Below, piece by piece: positions 6,577 to 15,440 of a stretch of DNA of 23,563 bases. The first letter of the stretch is position 1. Each line of letters starts with the position of its first letter. The DNA comes from an uncultured Paraprevotella sp. (GTDB lineage Bacteria > Bacteroidota > Bacteroidia > Bacteroidales > Bacteroidaceae): NCBI GenBank assembly GCA_910584955.1, contig CAJUDC010000026.1, positions 1 to 23,563 of the forward strand, written 5' to 3'. The notes under the pieces were generated by a model, which ran no database searches, had not been told where the DNA came from, and worked only from the letters and a program-made list of their open reading frames with translations. A program made the position numbers and the translations under genes.

Positions 6577-7671
6577 TCATTCAACTACGGGAGGCACGAT
6601 AATCACGCGCAGAAAATCCTTCAACCGATAGGGGGCACGCCCCGCTCCGCCCTGTGAATCACTCACCAGCACGAGCGTCTGCCTGCCATCGGCCAGGCAC
6701 GGCCCCAGACACATGCCTTCGTAATTGGCCAAACGGGTATTCACCGCGTTGAACCGGCTTTTCCATTCCGCCACCAATTGCTTGGGCAATACTTTGCGAC
6801 GGGCCTCCTCCACCGATGCCGCCGATGCTGTCAGCGGTTCACCGCCCGACGGACGAACCCGGTAGATCTTCACCTGCACCCAACTGCCCCAATACCGGCG
6901 GGCGACGTAAAATTCCCGTTCCAGCACCAGCAGACTGCCGTCCAGCATAGCCGTCAATGCCGACACCCCGAACGCATACGCCCGACCGGTCCGTTCGGCT
7001 TCGGGCCTATCGGTCAAATAGGCATAGCAGGCTCCCGGTTGCAGGTCCCGGCCAAAACTTTGCAGACGGAGCAATCCGGATTGCGGGTTCCGGGGAGAAA
7101 CGAGGTGCCCGTCGGCCCGAAGCACATTTTCCGTCGTCGTCCAGAAACGCTCCCGCACCGGATCGTAAGTCAGCGCTTCGAAACCATAATTGGGATGGAT
7201 GCAGGCCTTGCCAAAGACCGGCGGCACCCGCAACTTTCGCCCGGTGGGCGCCCCCTCCAGATCGTATTCCCGTATTTCCTGATCGCCTTCCCCGCTGATG
7301 AACAACGTGCCCGTCCCGGGCATATAAGCCACTCCTTCGACATCCCGACTCGTATAACCGGACGTAGCCTTCGGCTGCGAGGCTACCGGACGCAAAGGTT
7401 CCACCGCCACCGAGAGCACGCGTCCCGTCAGCGAATCGATGCGGAGCCGGAGCGGATAATAACCGTCGACCGGCGCTTTATCGCTGACCAGCGCATAGCG
7501 GTCGGTTCCTATGCGGGTGATGCCGCTGTAATCCGCCGCCGGAGCACCGTGACGACGAAGATTCACTTGCGGAAGTACCTTCACCGTCTGTGCCGGCAGC
7601 GAACCTGTCGAAACAACACAAACCAGTACGCCGAGAACCACCGTCCTCCATCGTCCGTCAAGGCTTCGCAT
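6577..7671 (-). CDS. Secreted esterase-like/phytase-like beta-propeller protein
   Basis: 364 residues with an N-terminal signal peptide (hydrophobic stretch about 11-25, cleavage near LPAQ at 28). The remainder resembles the 'esterase-like activity of phytase' family: an ADYSGITRIG opening (47-55), SRDVEGVAYMPGT (108-120), NYGFEALTYDP (161-171) and LEREFY (250-255). These conserved acidic and aromatic positions are typical of this propeller family. The substrate is unknown; phosphatase or phosphodiesterase activity is possible but not shown by the sequence. Its ATG lies inside the end of the alpha-2-macroglobulin gene (14-bp overlap), so the two are most likely translated in tandem. Confidence 0.75.
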   Translation of the reverse strand: MRSLDGRWRTVVLGVLVCVVSTGSLPAQTVKVLPQVNLRRHGAPAADYSGITRIGTDRYALVSDKAPVDGYYPLRLRIDSLTGRVLSVAVEPLRPVASQPKATSGYTSRDVEGVAYMPGTGTLFISGEGDQEIREYDLEGAPTGRKLRVPPVFGKACIHPNYGFEALTYDPVRERFWTTTENVLRADGHLVSPRNPQSGLLRLQSFGRDLQPGACYAYLTDRPEAERTGRAYAFGVSALTAMLDGSLLVLEREFYVARRYWGSWVQVKIYRVRPSGGEPLTASAASVEEARRKVLPKQLVAEWKSRFNAVNTRLANYEGMCLGPCLADGRQTLVLVSDSQGGAGRAPYRLKDFLRVIIVPPVVE

Positions 7672-10600
7672 AGATTTTCACTTCTACCGTATGTGATGTA
7701 TACTCAGGCGCATAGAGGCATTGCAACGTTGCCAACCCGGCGCTATATGTTCCCGCACGGTCCACATACGTCGTATGTTCCAGCACGTACGTTCCCTTGG
7801 GTAACCGGTCAAAGAAATACTCCGTCGACGCATCACGCACCACCTGATAATAGCCCAATCCGTCGCTGTAGCGATAACCCGACAAGGCCTTTCCCGGTTC
7901 CATGCAGGCCGCACTGCCGGCTTTCAGCCGCACGTACTCGTAATCGCGGTCGGCGGTAATCACATAGCGCTGTACCAGTTTGTCGCCCACTTTCGGGCGG
8001 GTTGTGCTCACCTCGCGCTGTATCCGCAGTCCCGTGGCCTGTACTTTCACCTCCGACAGGGGTGCCATGTATTGTGCATAGACGGCTCCCCAAGCCTCGC
8101 CGCCCGCCGACTTGTCCACCGCCAGTACTGCGGGGCGTCCGGGCATTTCGGCTCCGGTAAAGGTTTGCTTCACATAGCCCAGTCCGGCGGTTCCGCCCGC
8201 ACGGCCCGTCTCGCCTGTCACGGGGTGCATCTGCACAGACCCGCGCCGCCCCTCGCGGAATCCTATTTCCACGCGGTCGGTTGTCGAGGATGTCAGCGCG
8301 TCTCCATTGCCTTTCAGCAGAGCATAGACCGCATTGGCACTGTTCACGGGGGTGCTCCACGCCTGCACGCGCTTCTGCTGCAACAACCACCGGCGCATCT
8401 CCGCTTTCAAACCTTTCTCGGTCGGCAGCACCTCATCCACAGCTTCCATGGCCAACACGTGCACGGCCAGCTTGCGGTCGATCGAGGAGAACGAACCCGA
8501 GGGGTACTCAAAATAGGCCCCCTTGGCGACCGACTGCGACAGATTTTCGCACAGCGACGCCATAAAGCGGCGGGCGCTGTTCTCTTTTCCGGCCAGCTTC
8601 AGCACGATGGCTGCCAAGGCCCGCTGCTCGCGGTCGGTCTCGCCAATGTTTGTTTCCATGTGGCGCAACAAGTATTGGTTGTCGCGACGGTCGGCCTCAG
8701 TCAATTCAGCTCCCGAACGCAGGATGATATATAAATAATGTAGCGATGCTCCGTCGGGGAATCCGATTTTCCCGCCGCGTTGCTCGGCTTTCTTCATCTC
8801 GGCCACCCGTTTCCGGTTTTCCGCTTTCAGGTAGTCCAGCACCCGGTTAAGGATCGGCGCGGTCTGCGCCGTCACCTCCCGGTCGTCCACCAGCGTCCGC
8901 AGGCGCACCAGCAGTTCCGCCACCTCGCGGGTCATGTATTCGTTGCCCGGCATCTTGGGGAACCACCCGAACGCTCCGTCTTCGGCTTGCAGCGTTTTCA
9001 GGCGTTCCAGTACAGCCGCACTTCGTGCCGTCTGTGTGTTCACGTCGAAGAGGGTTGCCAAGCGCGCTTTGCGGTCGGCCTCGCTCTCGGCATCGGTCAC
9101 CCACGGGGTTTCGTTCAACAAGATGCCTTTCAATTCTTCGTTCTTTTGCAGATTGCTCCACAGCGTCTTGCCGTCCTTACTTTCCTGCCTCCATTGCTCG
9201 ATGACCGTTTGTAGGGTCGGATTCTGGCGGGCGATATGAGCGGCCAATGTTCCCGAATAGTAGGCCGAAGCCAGCGAAAGCACGTCTTCGTTCTGAGGTT
9301 CTTGGAGCGACGGGAGGGCCTGCACGGCGTTCCACAGCGGATTAGCCGTATATTCCACCGTCAGCACACGCCGTCCGTTCTTGTTCTTGTCGCTACCGAA
9401 GAGTTTCGTCAGATCGGTTTCCGTGCGTCCGGCACTGTCGATGCGTAGCTCCACGGTCTCCGTCACCCATTCGGCCGACGAGAGTACCGGCAACCAAGCT
9501 TGTTCGCCATCGGTGTAGTCGCCGCATTCCGCCATCACCCGGCAGGCCAGCACGGTCTGCTCGCCGGAAGGAACAAAACCGCCGAAGCGGCACACCGTGT
9601 CGTTTCCGGCAGCCAAGCGGATCGCTTCCTTGGCCGTGTAGACCACTTTCTCCGTCTCGGGATCAAAGATTTCCAAGCGTACTTGTCCGTTCAGCGCCTC
9701 GGCCGACAGGTTGTCGAGCGACACATTTACTGTGGCCTCGTCGCCCTGACGTACAAAGCGCGGCAGGAGCAGGCGCGCCATGAAGTCCTTGCGGGCGGTA
9801 GCCTGCGCGGCAATCTCGGCTGTCATCATATCCGTAGTATGGGCCACTCCAAGGAAGTTCCACGTGGTGAAGCTCTCGGGCAGGGTGAAGCGCATCGTCA
9901 CCTCACCGTTCTCATCGGCCATCAGACGGGGATAGAAGAACGCCGTTTCGTTGAAGTTAGTGCGCAAAGGAATTCCGGCAGGTTGAAGCGTTTCCGCTTC
10001 GGTCTCCTCGGCCTCTCCCACTTCCGAACCGTAGCGCTGCGCCAGGTCTAAACCGGCAATTTTGCCCTCCAGTTTGGCTGCGGCCATCATCGGCGCCCGT
10101 GCCACTTCCTCGGTAGTTTCCACCTCAGCGCAGTCCTCAACCACATTCAACACCTCCGAATGGGCTCCGCTTGCTTTATATTTCCTCGCCGATGGTGCCG
10201 CAACAGCGACATTACGCAGCGTAGACAATAAACCTCTTGTATAAGCATTAAACCTAAAGTTGTTCAGCAACGCTTCGTCAAACTCGTCGAAGCGCAAATC
10301 GGCCACTTTCTTCCACAACAGTTCAAACGAAGCCGACTGGTAACCCAACTGGTCTTTCAGGCTTCTCGCCCCGCGCCAGTAGGCGTCGTGCAGACGGTGG
10401 TCCTTGCTGAGTTGCAGCAACCACGTGTGCTTCACCAACGGGTCGAGCGACGCGTCGTAGAGGGTGGCCAGCACGTGGGCTTTGGCCGGCTTTCCGTCGG
10501 GTGTCTCTAAGCGCAGGCGCCATTCTTCTTGTCCGCCCGGCGTCAATTTATCGCGGAACGACGTCCAGCGCCACCGCAACCGGGTGTCGGGCAGTTCGCG

Positions 10601-13501
10601 CTTCAATTGTTTTTCAAACGTATAGGCCTGCTCGTCCTTTACGAAAAGGAAAGAAGCCGTCAGGCCGTCGCCGTATTTCTCTTCGTAGGGAATGGTAAAT
10701 GTCTGCACACCGTTGGAGAAGTTCAATACCTGACTCTTCACCACCTCATCCTTAGACAACAGAGTGTAATAGAGCGTCACATCCCGACAGACGCTGCCCA
10801 CGCAAATGGTGGCGGGGCGCTGTGCGGAGAAGGTATCCGACGGACAATAGAACCAAGCCGCCGTATCGGCAGGCACACGGGTGTCGCCCACCCCGAAGAG
10901 GAGAAACGTACCCGTCCACGACGCCGTGTCGCCCTTCACGCGGGCCGAAGCCTGCACCCGGTAGCGACCGGCCGGCAGCGTTGCCAATTGTTCGGGCACC
11001 AAGGGTTTGCGGGCGTCCACCGTACCGGTAAGCAGAGCCTTACCCACTTTCCGAGTGTCGTAGAGCGCATATTCCACCATACCCTCCACGGGTTGGTTCG
11101 AGGGTGAGAGCAGACGGAAGATCCACGGACGCAGGGCGTGACGGTCTTGCATCTCATCGATGCGGCTTTCGAGGCGCAACGGCGTGGTGCTCATCGGCAG
11201 ACGGTAAGAAGCGGTCTGCGTCTCACCGCCCGAACTAAGCGCCTCAACCTGCAACACCACCGTGCAGCCGCGCCGCAAGGCCTCAGCATCCACCGACAGG
11301 GGCAACGGAAGACGGAAAGCACCCTGATCGTCGGTATAGACCGTATCAATGGGGAACTCCGGCGAAGCAGACGGCCCACCCCAACGATAGGGGAACGTCC
11401 AGTGCCACACACCCGTCAGGCGTGCCCGACGCACGGGCGCACCGCTGAACATCCGGGCCTCGCCCCGCAGGGTGATGGTATCACCGGCCTTATAGGGATC
11501 GGTAAAAGGCTTGAAAGTGAGCTGATAGGTGGGGCGTTTATACTCCTCCACCCGGAAAGTGCAGGTCATCGTGCCCGCTTTGATGCGGTAGATGCCGGGC
11601 AACCCACCGGCGGGCAACCGGAACGATGCCGCCACAGTGCCGTCCTCGTCGCTCTTCAACGTGCGGGTCTCCACCTCCTTGTAGTTGGCATCGTAGAGCG
11701 TCACCTTCACCTCCTCGCCGGCTAAGGTCTGAGCCGCCCAATCCTTCTGCGAGAAGACGATACCGCCCAACTGTACCTCTTGGCCGGGACGATAGATGGC
11801 CCGGTCGGTATAAAGCCGATATTGTTTTTGGGGGGCGTTCTCGGTTTTAGCATACTGCGGGCGCCCGTAGATCCATTCCTCGGGCAGCATCTTGTCGTTG
11901 CCCTTCTCCACCTTAACCATCAGACTCATCGGTTTGTCCGGGCGGGGTATCACCACGCAGCCGTCGGCATCCGTGGTCAGTTGCCGATACAGCGCGCGGG
12001 AGTTGTCAGCGGTGTAGACCGCGACGGTAGCCCTTTCCACCGGACGACCGCTCTTGCTGTCCACCACCACGCCCCGTATCTTATCGCCGGGCCAGTCTTG
12101 GTTCAGAAAGCGGAAGGCCGATACCGGCTGTATCACGCACACCGAGCGCGAGTTCTTCCACGGTCCGGCCGGCGCTGTAGGAGTGATGATCGACACGTAA
12201 AGTCCCGCGTCGGGAGCGGTCCATTTCAAGGTATCGTCGAACGTCTCATAGGCCGGACGATCGGCGAAGGTATGGGTGAACTTGTTCACCAGCACACCAT
12301 TGCGGCGCACGTAGTCGGCCTCGTTCTTGGACCGATACATCGCTTGCCGACGGAACGACGCGTTCATGCGATAGGTCTGCACAGACAAGGACTTCAAGTT
12401 TCTGCCGTTCAGTTTCAGGTCGTATTCCCGGCCCGGGTAGTAAACGGAATAGGTGCTACAAGTCAGCTGAGGGCAAGAAAGCGCATTCACTTTATTTTGC
12501 AGGTCCGACAAACGCTCGTAGTCCGGATGAAGCGCCAAGCCCTCGCGTCCCCACTCTTCCTTACGCCGAGGCGACACGTCGAGCGTCATCATGCGGAGAT
12601 AGACCTCGGTGACCAACGGCAGATCGGCAAAGGACCGACGCATGCGCTCGTAGGTCCGGCACTCCGACGAAGCCAGCACCTGCGCCTCGCGGTCGCCTTC
12701 CTGCACCTCGCCCCACCACAGCGGCATCACCGGCTCTTCGGACGACAACGCAATGGAGTCTAACATAAACAGCAACTCGGCCTCGCGGTTGCCGCTGCGC
12801 CGATAGCAGGCCAGCGCGGCGCCGGCCACGCTCTCGGCTTTCTTCGGGTCGCGACCGCCCACCGCTCTACGAGAGTGAGCCAAGGCAAACATGGCGCGAC
12901 GCGCCACCACGTTCAGCAAGTCGCCTTTAAAGTAGCCGGCATGCTTGCCCGCCTGCACAAAGGGCACCCACTGCGCTGCCTTCTCCTGCTGCAACACAGC
13001 CGGATCGGCCATCGAGAGCAGATAATTGGCTTGTCGGGCACTGTCGTACTGCTCCACCGTCCACTCGTGCAAGCTGTCGGGGTGGGCCGCTATCGTATGA
13101 CCGGAAGACTGACTGCGGGGGCGGTTCTGATCATAGATCTGTCCCAGCACCGAGGCCAGCACGGCCCGCTCAACCGGAGCGGCCTTCTGCTTGCGGGCCT
13201 CCAACCGGCGCACATCGGAAAAAAAACTGTCGGGCACCACCTCCTGCCGCAACAGGCTGGCACAAAGCGTGGCGGCCAACTCCTGTCCGCGATTGCCCTC
13301 GCGCAAGGCTTTGGCACGAAGCGTGCCGTCCACCACTTTCAGGGCCGACTTGGGTAGTTTTTGTTTCTGGTAATTCTCCACCTGTTTCCACAGGCTTTCA
13401 TAGCTCTGCGCCCGCAGGCTCTCCACGCCAGCCAGCACAAAAAGTAGCAGCAAGCAAACCATGCGCACCTCTCTGCCCTCTATCTTCCGCAGCTTTTTCA
13501 T
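7658..13501 (-). CDS. Alpha-2-macroglobulin family protein, thioester-less
   Basis: 1947 residues. Signal peptide 1-31 (no lipobox, so likely soluble or loosely associated); helical N-terminal region about 33-340; macroglobulin-like beta domains from about 350; a carboxypeptidase-regulatory-like segment (GVVVDSKSGRPVERATVAVYT, from 477); the MG2 signature YTDRAIYRPGQEV (564-576); an A2M domain from about 1182 (ETAFFYPRLMADENGEVTMRFTLP); an alpha-alpha thioester-domain-like region about 1385-1725; and a C-terminal receptor-binding-like domain to 1947. The CxEQ thioester is missing: the expected position reads ALPSLQEPQNEDV (1395-1407), so it cannot trap proteases covalently. A low-complexity stretch at about 1100-1178 sits where a bait region would be. 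Bacterial homologues are thought to be periplasmic protease traps or envelope guards. It heads the minus-strand envelope block and overlaps the next gene by 14 bp. Confidence 0.9.
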   Translation of the reverse strand: MKKLRKIEGREVRMVCLLLLFVLAGVESLRAQSYESLWKQVENYQKQKLPKSALKVVDGTLRAKALREGNRGQELAATLCASLLRQEVVPDSFFSDVRRLEARKQKAAPVERAVLASVLGQIYDQNRPRSQSSGHTIAAHPDSLHEWTVEQYDSARQANYLLSMADPAVLQQEKAAQWVPFVQAGKHAGYFKGDLLNVVARRAMFALAHSRRAVGGRDPKKAESVAGAALACYRRSGNREAELLFMLDSIALSSEEPVMPLWWGEVQEGDREAQVLASSECRTYERMRRSFADLPLVTEVYLRMMTLDVSPRRKEEWGREGLALHPDYERLSDLQNKVNALSCPQLTCSTYSVYYPGREYDLKLNGRNLKSLSVQTYRMNASFRRQAMYRSKNEADYVRRNGVLVNKFTHTFADRPAYETFDDTLKWTAPDAGLYVSIITPTAPAGPWKNSRSVCVIQPVSAFRFLNQDWPGDKIRGVVVDSKSGRPVERATVAVYTADNSRALYRQLTTDADGCVVIPRPDKPMSLMVKVEKGNDKMLPEEWIYGRPQYAKTENAPQKQYRLYTDRAIYRPGQEVQLGGIVFSQKDWAAQTLAGEEVKVTLYDANYKEVETRTLKSDEDGTVAASFRLPAGGLPGIYRIKAGTMTCTFRVEEYKRPTYQLTFKPFTDPYKAGDTITLRGEARMFSGAPVRRARLTGVWHWTFPYRWGGPSASPEFPIDTVYTDDQGAFRLPLPLSVDAEALRRGCTVVLQVEALSSGGETQTASYRLPMSTTPLRLESRIDEMQDRHALRPWIFRLLSPSNQPVEGMVEYALYDTRKVGKALLTGTVDARKPLVPEQLATLPAGRYRVQASARVKGDTASWTGTFLLFGVGDTRVPADTAAWFYCPSDTFSAQRPATICVGSVCRDVTLYYTLLSKDEVVKSQVLNFSNGVQTFTIPYEEKYGDGLTASFLFVKDEQAYTFEKQLKRELPDTRLRWRWTSFRDKLTPGGQEEWRLRLETPDGKPAKAHVLATLYDASLDPLVKHTWLLQLSKDHRLHDAYWRGARSLKDQLGYQSASFELLWKKVADLRFDEFDEALLNNFRFNAYTRGLLSTLRNVAVAAPSARKYKASGAHSEVLNVVEDCAEVETTEEVARAPMMAAAKLEGKIAGLDLAQRYGSEVGEAEETEAETLQPAGIPLRTNFNETAFFYPRLMADENGEVTMRFTLPESFTTWNFLGVAHTTDMMTAEIAAQATARKDFMARLLLPRFVRQGDEATVNVSLDNLSAEALNGQVRLEIFDPETEKVVYTAKEAIRLAAGNDTVCRFGGFVPSGEQTVLACRVMAECGDYTDGEQAWLPVLSSAEWVTETVELRIDSAGRTETDLTKLFGSDKNKNGRRVLTVEYTANPLWNAVQALPSLQEPQNEDVLSLASAYYSGTLAAHIARQNPTLQTVIEQWRQESKDGKTLWSNLQKNEELKGILLNETPWVTDAESEADRKARLATLFDVNTQTARSAAVLERLKTLQAEDGAFGWFPKMPGNEYMTREVAELLVRLRTLVDDREVTAQTAPILNRVLDYLKAENRKRVAEMKKAEQRGGKIGFPDGASLHYLYIILRSGAELTEADRRDNQYLLRHMETNIGETDREQRALAAIVLKLAGKENSARRFMASLCENLSQSVAKGAYFEYPSGSFSSIDRKLAVHVLAMEAVDEVLPTEKGLKAEMRRWLLQQKRVQAWSTPVNSANAVYALLKGNGDALTSSTTDRVEIGFREGRRGSVQMHPVTGETGRAGGTAGLGYVKQTFTGAEMPGRPAVLAVDKSAGGEAWGAVYAQYMAPLSEVKVQATGLRIQREVSTTRPKVGDKLVQRYVITADRDYEYVRLKAGSAACMEPGKALSGYRYSDGLGYYQVVRDASTEYFFDRLPKGTYVLEHTTYVDRAGTYSAGLATLQCLYAPEYTSHTVEVKIYAKP

Positions 13502-13825
13502 CGTTCTTCGTTTTGGTTGATCTGCAAAGAAACAAAAAAAAGCAAGTCTGCCTGCCTCCCGCGCCCTTATTTTATCTTAAAAAAGACGAAGAACATTCAT
13601 CTCATCGCGCATGCGGAAACTTTCTATGGTCCACACCGAAAACCCGCATCATGACCGGAACCGTACACACCAAACCTTGTGCCGTAGAATTCACGCTTCG
13701 GTTTGTACAGCTCTAAGCACGGTTTCATCTTTCCGTGCGCGTTCCGATAGAAAAAGAACAGCGCCGCCGTAAGTTACGGCGGCGCCATGTCCTTGTTTTT
13801 CCCAAAAGTATAACATCTGACGGAC
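13502..13825. other. Intergenic region between A2M and GH30 genes
   Basis: 324 bp. It contains the GH30 terminator (separate entry) and the upstream region of the A2M gene. A possible -7-like box for A2M (TTTCTTTG on the minus strand, plus 13525-13532) mismatches the consensus at its second base and lacks a -33 partner. A 67-codon open frame at 13513-13716 has no family resemblance and crosses this control region. Nothing else is recognisable. Confidence 0.7.
13750..13800 (-). terminator. Strong intrinsic terminator of the GH30 gene, possibly bidirectional
   Basis: A perfect inverted repeat with 12-bp arms (13761-13772 and 13774-13785, centre G13773; in practice about 10 bp with a short loop), GC-rich, ends 40 bp past the GH30 stop. 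On the minus strand it is followed by TGTTCTTTTTC. On the plus strand it is followed after a few bases by CTTGTTTTT, so it could also stop transcription in the other direction. Confidence 0.85.
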
Positions 13826-15328
13826 TTATTTCACCAAATAGGTGTTGAAAGAATGCGCCGGCATCCGGGCATTGAGGTATTTCTTGCCGATCTTCACGGA
13901 AACGGTCTTTTCCGCGTCGTTAAAGTTACCGGCAATCACCACATACTGCTTCTCGGGCGTACGGTAAACCACCACCGGTGTATTACCGTTCGTGCGGGGA
14001 GAGTAGCCGATCATCTCGCTCCCCGGAGCCACATAATGCGAGAAATGTTTCACGGCATAGTATTCTGCCGTATACCGGAACTTACGGGTTTGGGAATCCA
14101 ACTGAATCAGGGCGTTCTGGTTCCATCCCCAGGGACTTGTCCCGTGGTCGGGCAAAAGGAAGTTCCAGTTGAACCACTCGTCACAGCCGTTGCCCACGTT
14201 GTCACCGATCAGGAAGAAAGTGTGCTCGCCGGCTTTCCAGTCCATGCTGCCGTTTCCACATTCGCTCTCGGAACAGATATAATGGAAACCGGGATACTGC
14301 TTGCGGATATGCGGCAGAATCTCACGCCCTTCCCATTGGAAAGCGATACCGTCGATACAGTCTCTAAGTCCGGCATCCGACAGGATCTTCTCCACATGAT
14401 CCTGACGGTTGGTGTTGAAGGTCCCCAGATAAAGTTTCACGTCCGGGTGTTTCTGTTTCAGTGTAGGCGCCAGATATTCCTTGTTGAAGCGCACCGTGCC
14501 CTCCGCCGTCCAGGCACAACCCGGATAGGGCGTATAACTGTAGGCTTCGTTCTGGTAGATGATCATGTCGATGTTCACTCCCTGTTCCTTGTAGGCCTCG
14601 ATGAACTTGCAGAAGTAGTTGGCATACGCCTGCAAATAGCGGGGATCCTGAATGAAGTAATCCTGTGTAGCCAACTTGCGTGGGAATTTACCGTTGCGCT
14701 CGCCCAGGAACTTCATCTCATCCTCGTCGATACCCTCGACAGAACCGAACAGCAGGTAGTCGATGCGGTTGTCCTGCCGATTGTGCCGGCTGCTCACAAC
14801 CGGATAGTCATTGTTAATCTTCATCCAGCTCGGAGGGCTCCAGGGAGAGGCCCAGAACGTCAGGTTCGGGTTGTACTTCTGTGCCGCCCGGATCAGCGGG
14901 ATGATGTTTCGTTTATCGCGCTCGATGTTGAAGTAGCGAAGTTCCAGGTCGCCCTGCACCTCGTCGCAGCTGTACCACGAACGACCGTAATCGTTACAGT
15001 TCATGGAAATGCGCCCGCGCGTGAATTTCAAATCGCCCTGCGGGTCGAACAGGTTGCGCATAATCTCGTCCTGCTCGTCGCGCGTCAGGGAGAGCAGGGC
15101 GTCCCAGTCCAGTTCATTGAAAGTGGTTCCCCAGGCCTTGAGTTTTGTTCCTTCCTCCGCACCGCTCACTTCGAGCAGAGGCGCAACGGAGGCCTTCGAT
15201 TCCATACGTGTCTTGGTCTGTTGCCAAGGTTGGCTTTCCGTCGTCGTCACCCTGACAACGCTTTGCGCCAACGCTGCGGAAGCAGCGAAAAACGCCACGA
15301 AAGCCGATGAGAGCATTTTATTCGTCAT
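13826..15328 (-). CDS. Secreted glycoside hydrolase family 30 enzyme
   Basis: 500 residues with a signal peptide (1-21, cleavage after ALA-Q). A (beta/alpha)8 barrel and a small C-terminal beta domain match GH30. Visible: GWGTTFNE-like opening (AWGTTFNELDW, 65-75), RGRISMNCNDYG (104-114), the hallmark WASPWSPPSWMK (159-170), acid/base Glu261 in IIYQNEAY, and the nucleophile in YICSESECGNG (Glu354, or Glu356 depending on alignment). GH30 enzymes are retaining hydrolases acting on glucosylceramide, beta-1,6-glucan, xylan and others. The subfamily cannot be fixed by eye; a beta-1,6-glucanase or beta-glucosidase type is plausible. No SusC/SusD genes accompany it. It lies directly downstream of an AraC-type membrane regulator and ends at a strong terminator, so it is probably that regulator's target. 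Confidence 0.88.
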   Translation of the reverse strand: MTNKMLSSAFVAFFAASAALAQSVVRVTTTESQPWQQTKTRMESKASVAPLLEVSGAEEGTKLKAWGTTFNELDWDALLSLTRDEQDEIMRNLFDPQGDLKFTRGRISMNCNDYGRSWYSCDEVQGDLELRYFNIERDKRNIIPLIRAAQKYNPNLTFWASPWSPPSWMKINNDYPVVSSRHNRQDNRIDYLLFGSVEGIDEDEMKFLGERNGKFPRKLATQDYFIQDPRYLQAYANYFCKFIEAYKEQGVNIDMIIYQNEAYSYTPYPGCAWTAEGTVRFNKEYLAPTLKQKHPDVKLYLGTFNTNRQDHVEKILSDAGLRDCIDGIAFQWEGREILPHIRKQYPGFHYICSESECGNGSMDWKAGEHTFFLIGDNVGNGCDEWFNWNFLLPDHGTSPWGWNQNALIQLDSQTRKFRYTAEYYAVKHFSHYVAPGSEMIGYSPRTNGNTPVVVYRTPEKQYVVIAGNFNDAEKTVSVKIGKKYLNARMPAHSFNTYLVK

Positions 15329-15354
15329 GTCGTTCAGCTATTAGTATAACGCTG

Positions 15355-15362
15355 CAAAAATA
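15355..15362 (-). promoter_or_regulatory. Candidate -7 element of the GH30 gene (proximal)
   Basis: Minus-strand TATTTTTG fits TAnnTTTG and lies about 27 bp before the GH30 ATG. No clear -33 TTTG is found at the proper distance, which would suit an activator-dependent promoter. Confidence 0.4.
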
Positions 15363-15392
15363 AGGGATTCCGGTCGTTAAGCCGTTGTTCGA

Positions 15393-15440
15393 ATGTAACA
15401 TCCGGGGGCACAAATGTATCAAAACGATAAAATGTTACAT
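15393..15440. promoter_or_regulatory. Paired ATGTnACAT sites around a second -7 box
   Basis: ATGTAACAT (15393-15401) and ATGTTACAT (15432-15440) are each odd palindromes and exact reverse complements of each other, 39 bp start to start. Between them minus-strand TACATTTG (15411-15418) fits the -7 consensus. The second site includes the stop codon of the regulator gene. They are candidate operator sites for the adjacent AraC-type regulator. Confidence 0.45.

Noticed and set aside
13513..13716. 67-codon frame between A2M and GH30
   Set aside because: No recognisable sequence, no promoter, and it overlaps the A2M upstream region.
13853..15310. 485-codon plus-strand frame opposite GH30
   Set aside because: Complete shadow of the GH30 gene; no start signal or domain pattern, while GH30 shows clear catalytic motifs.
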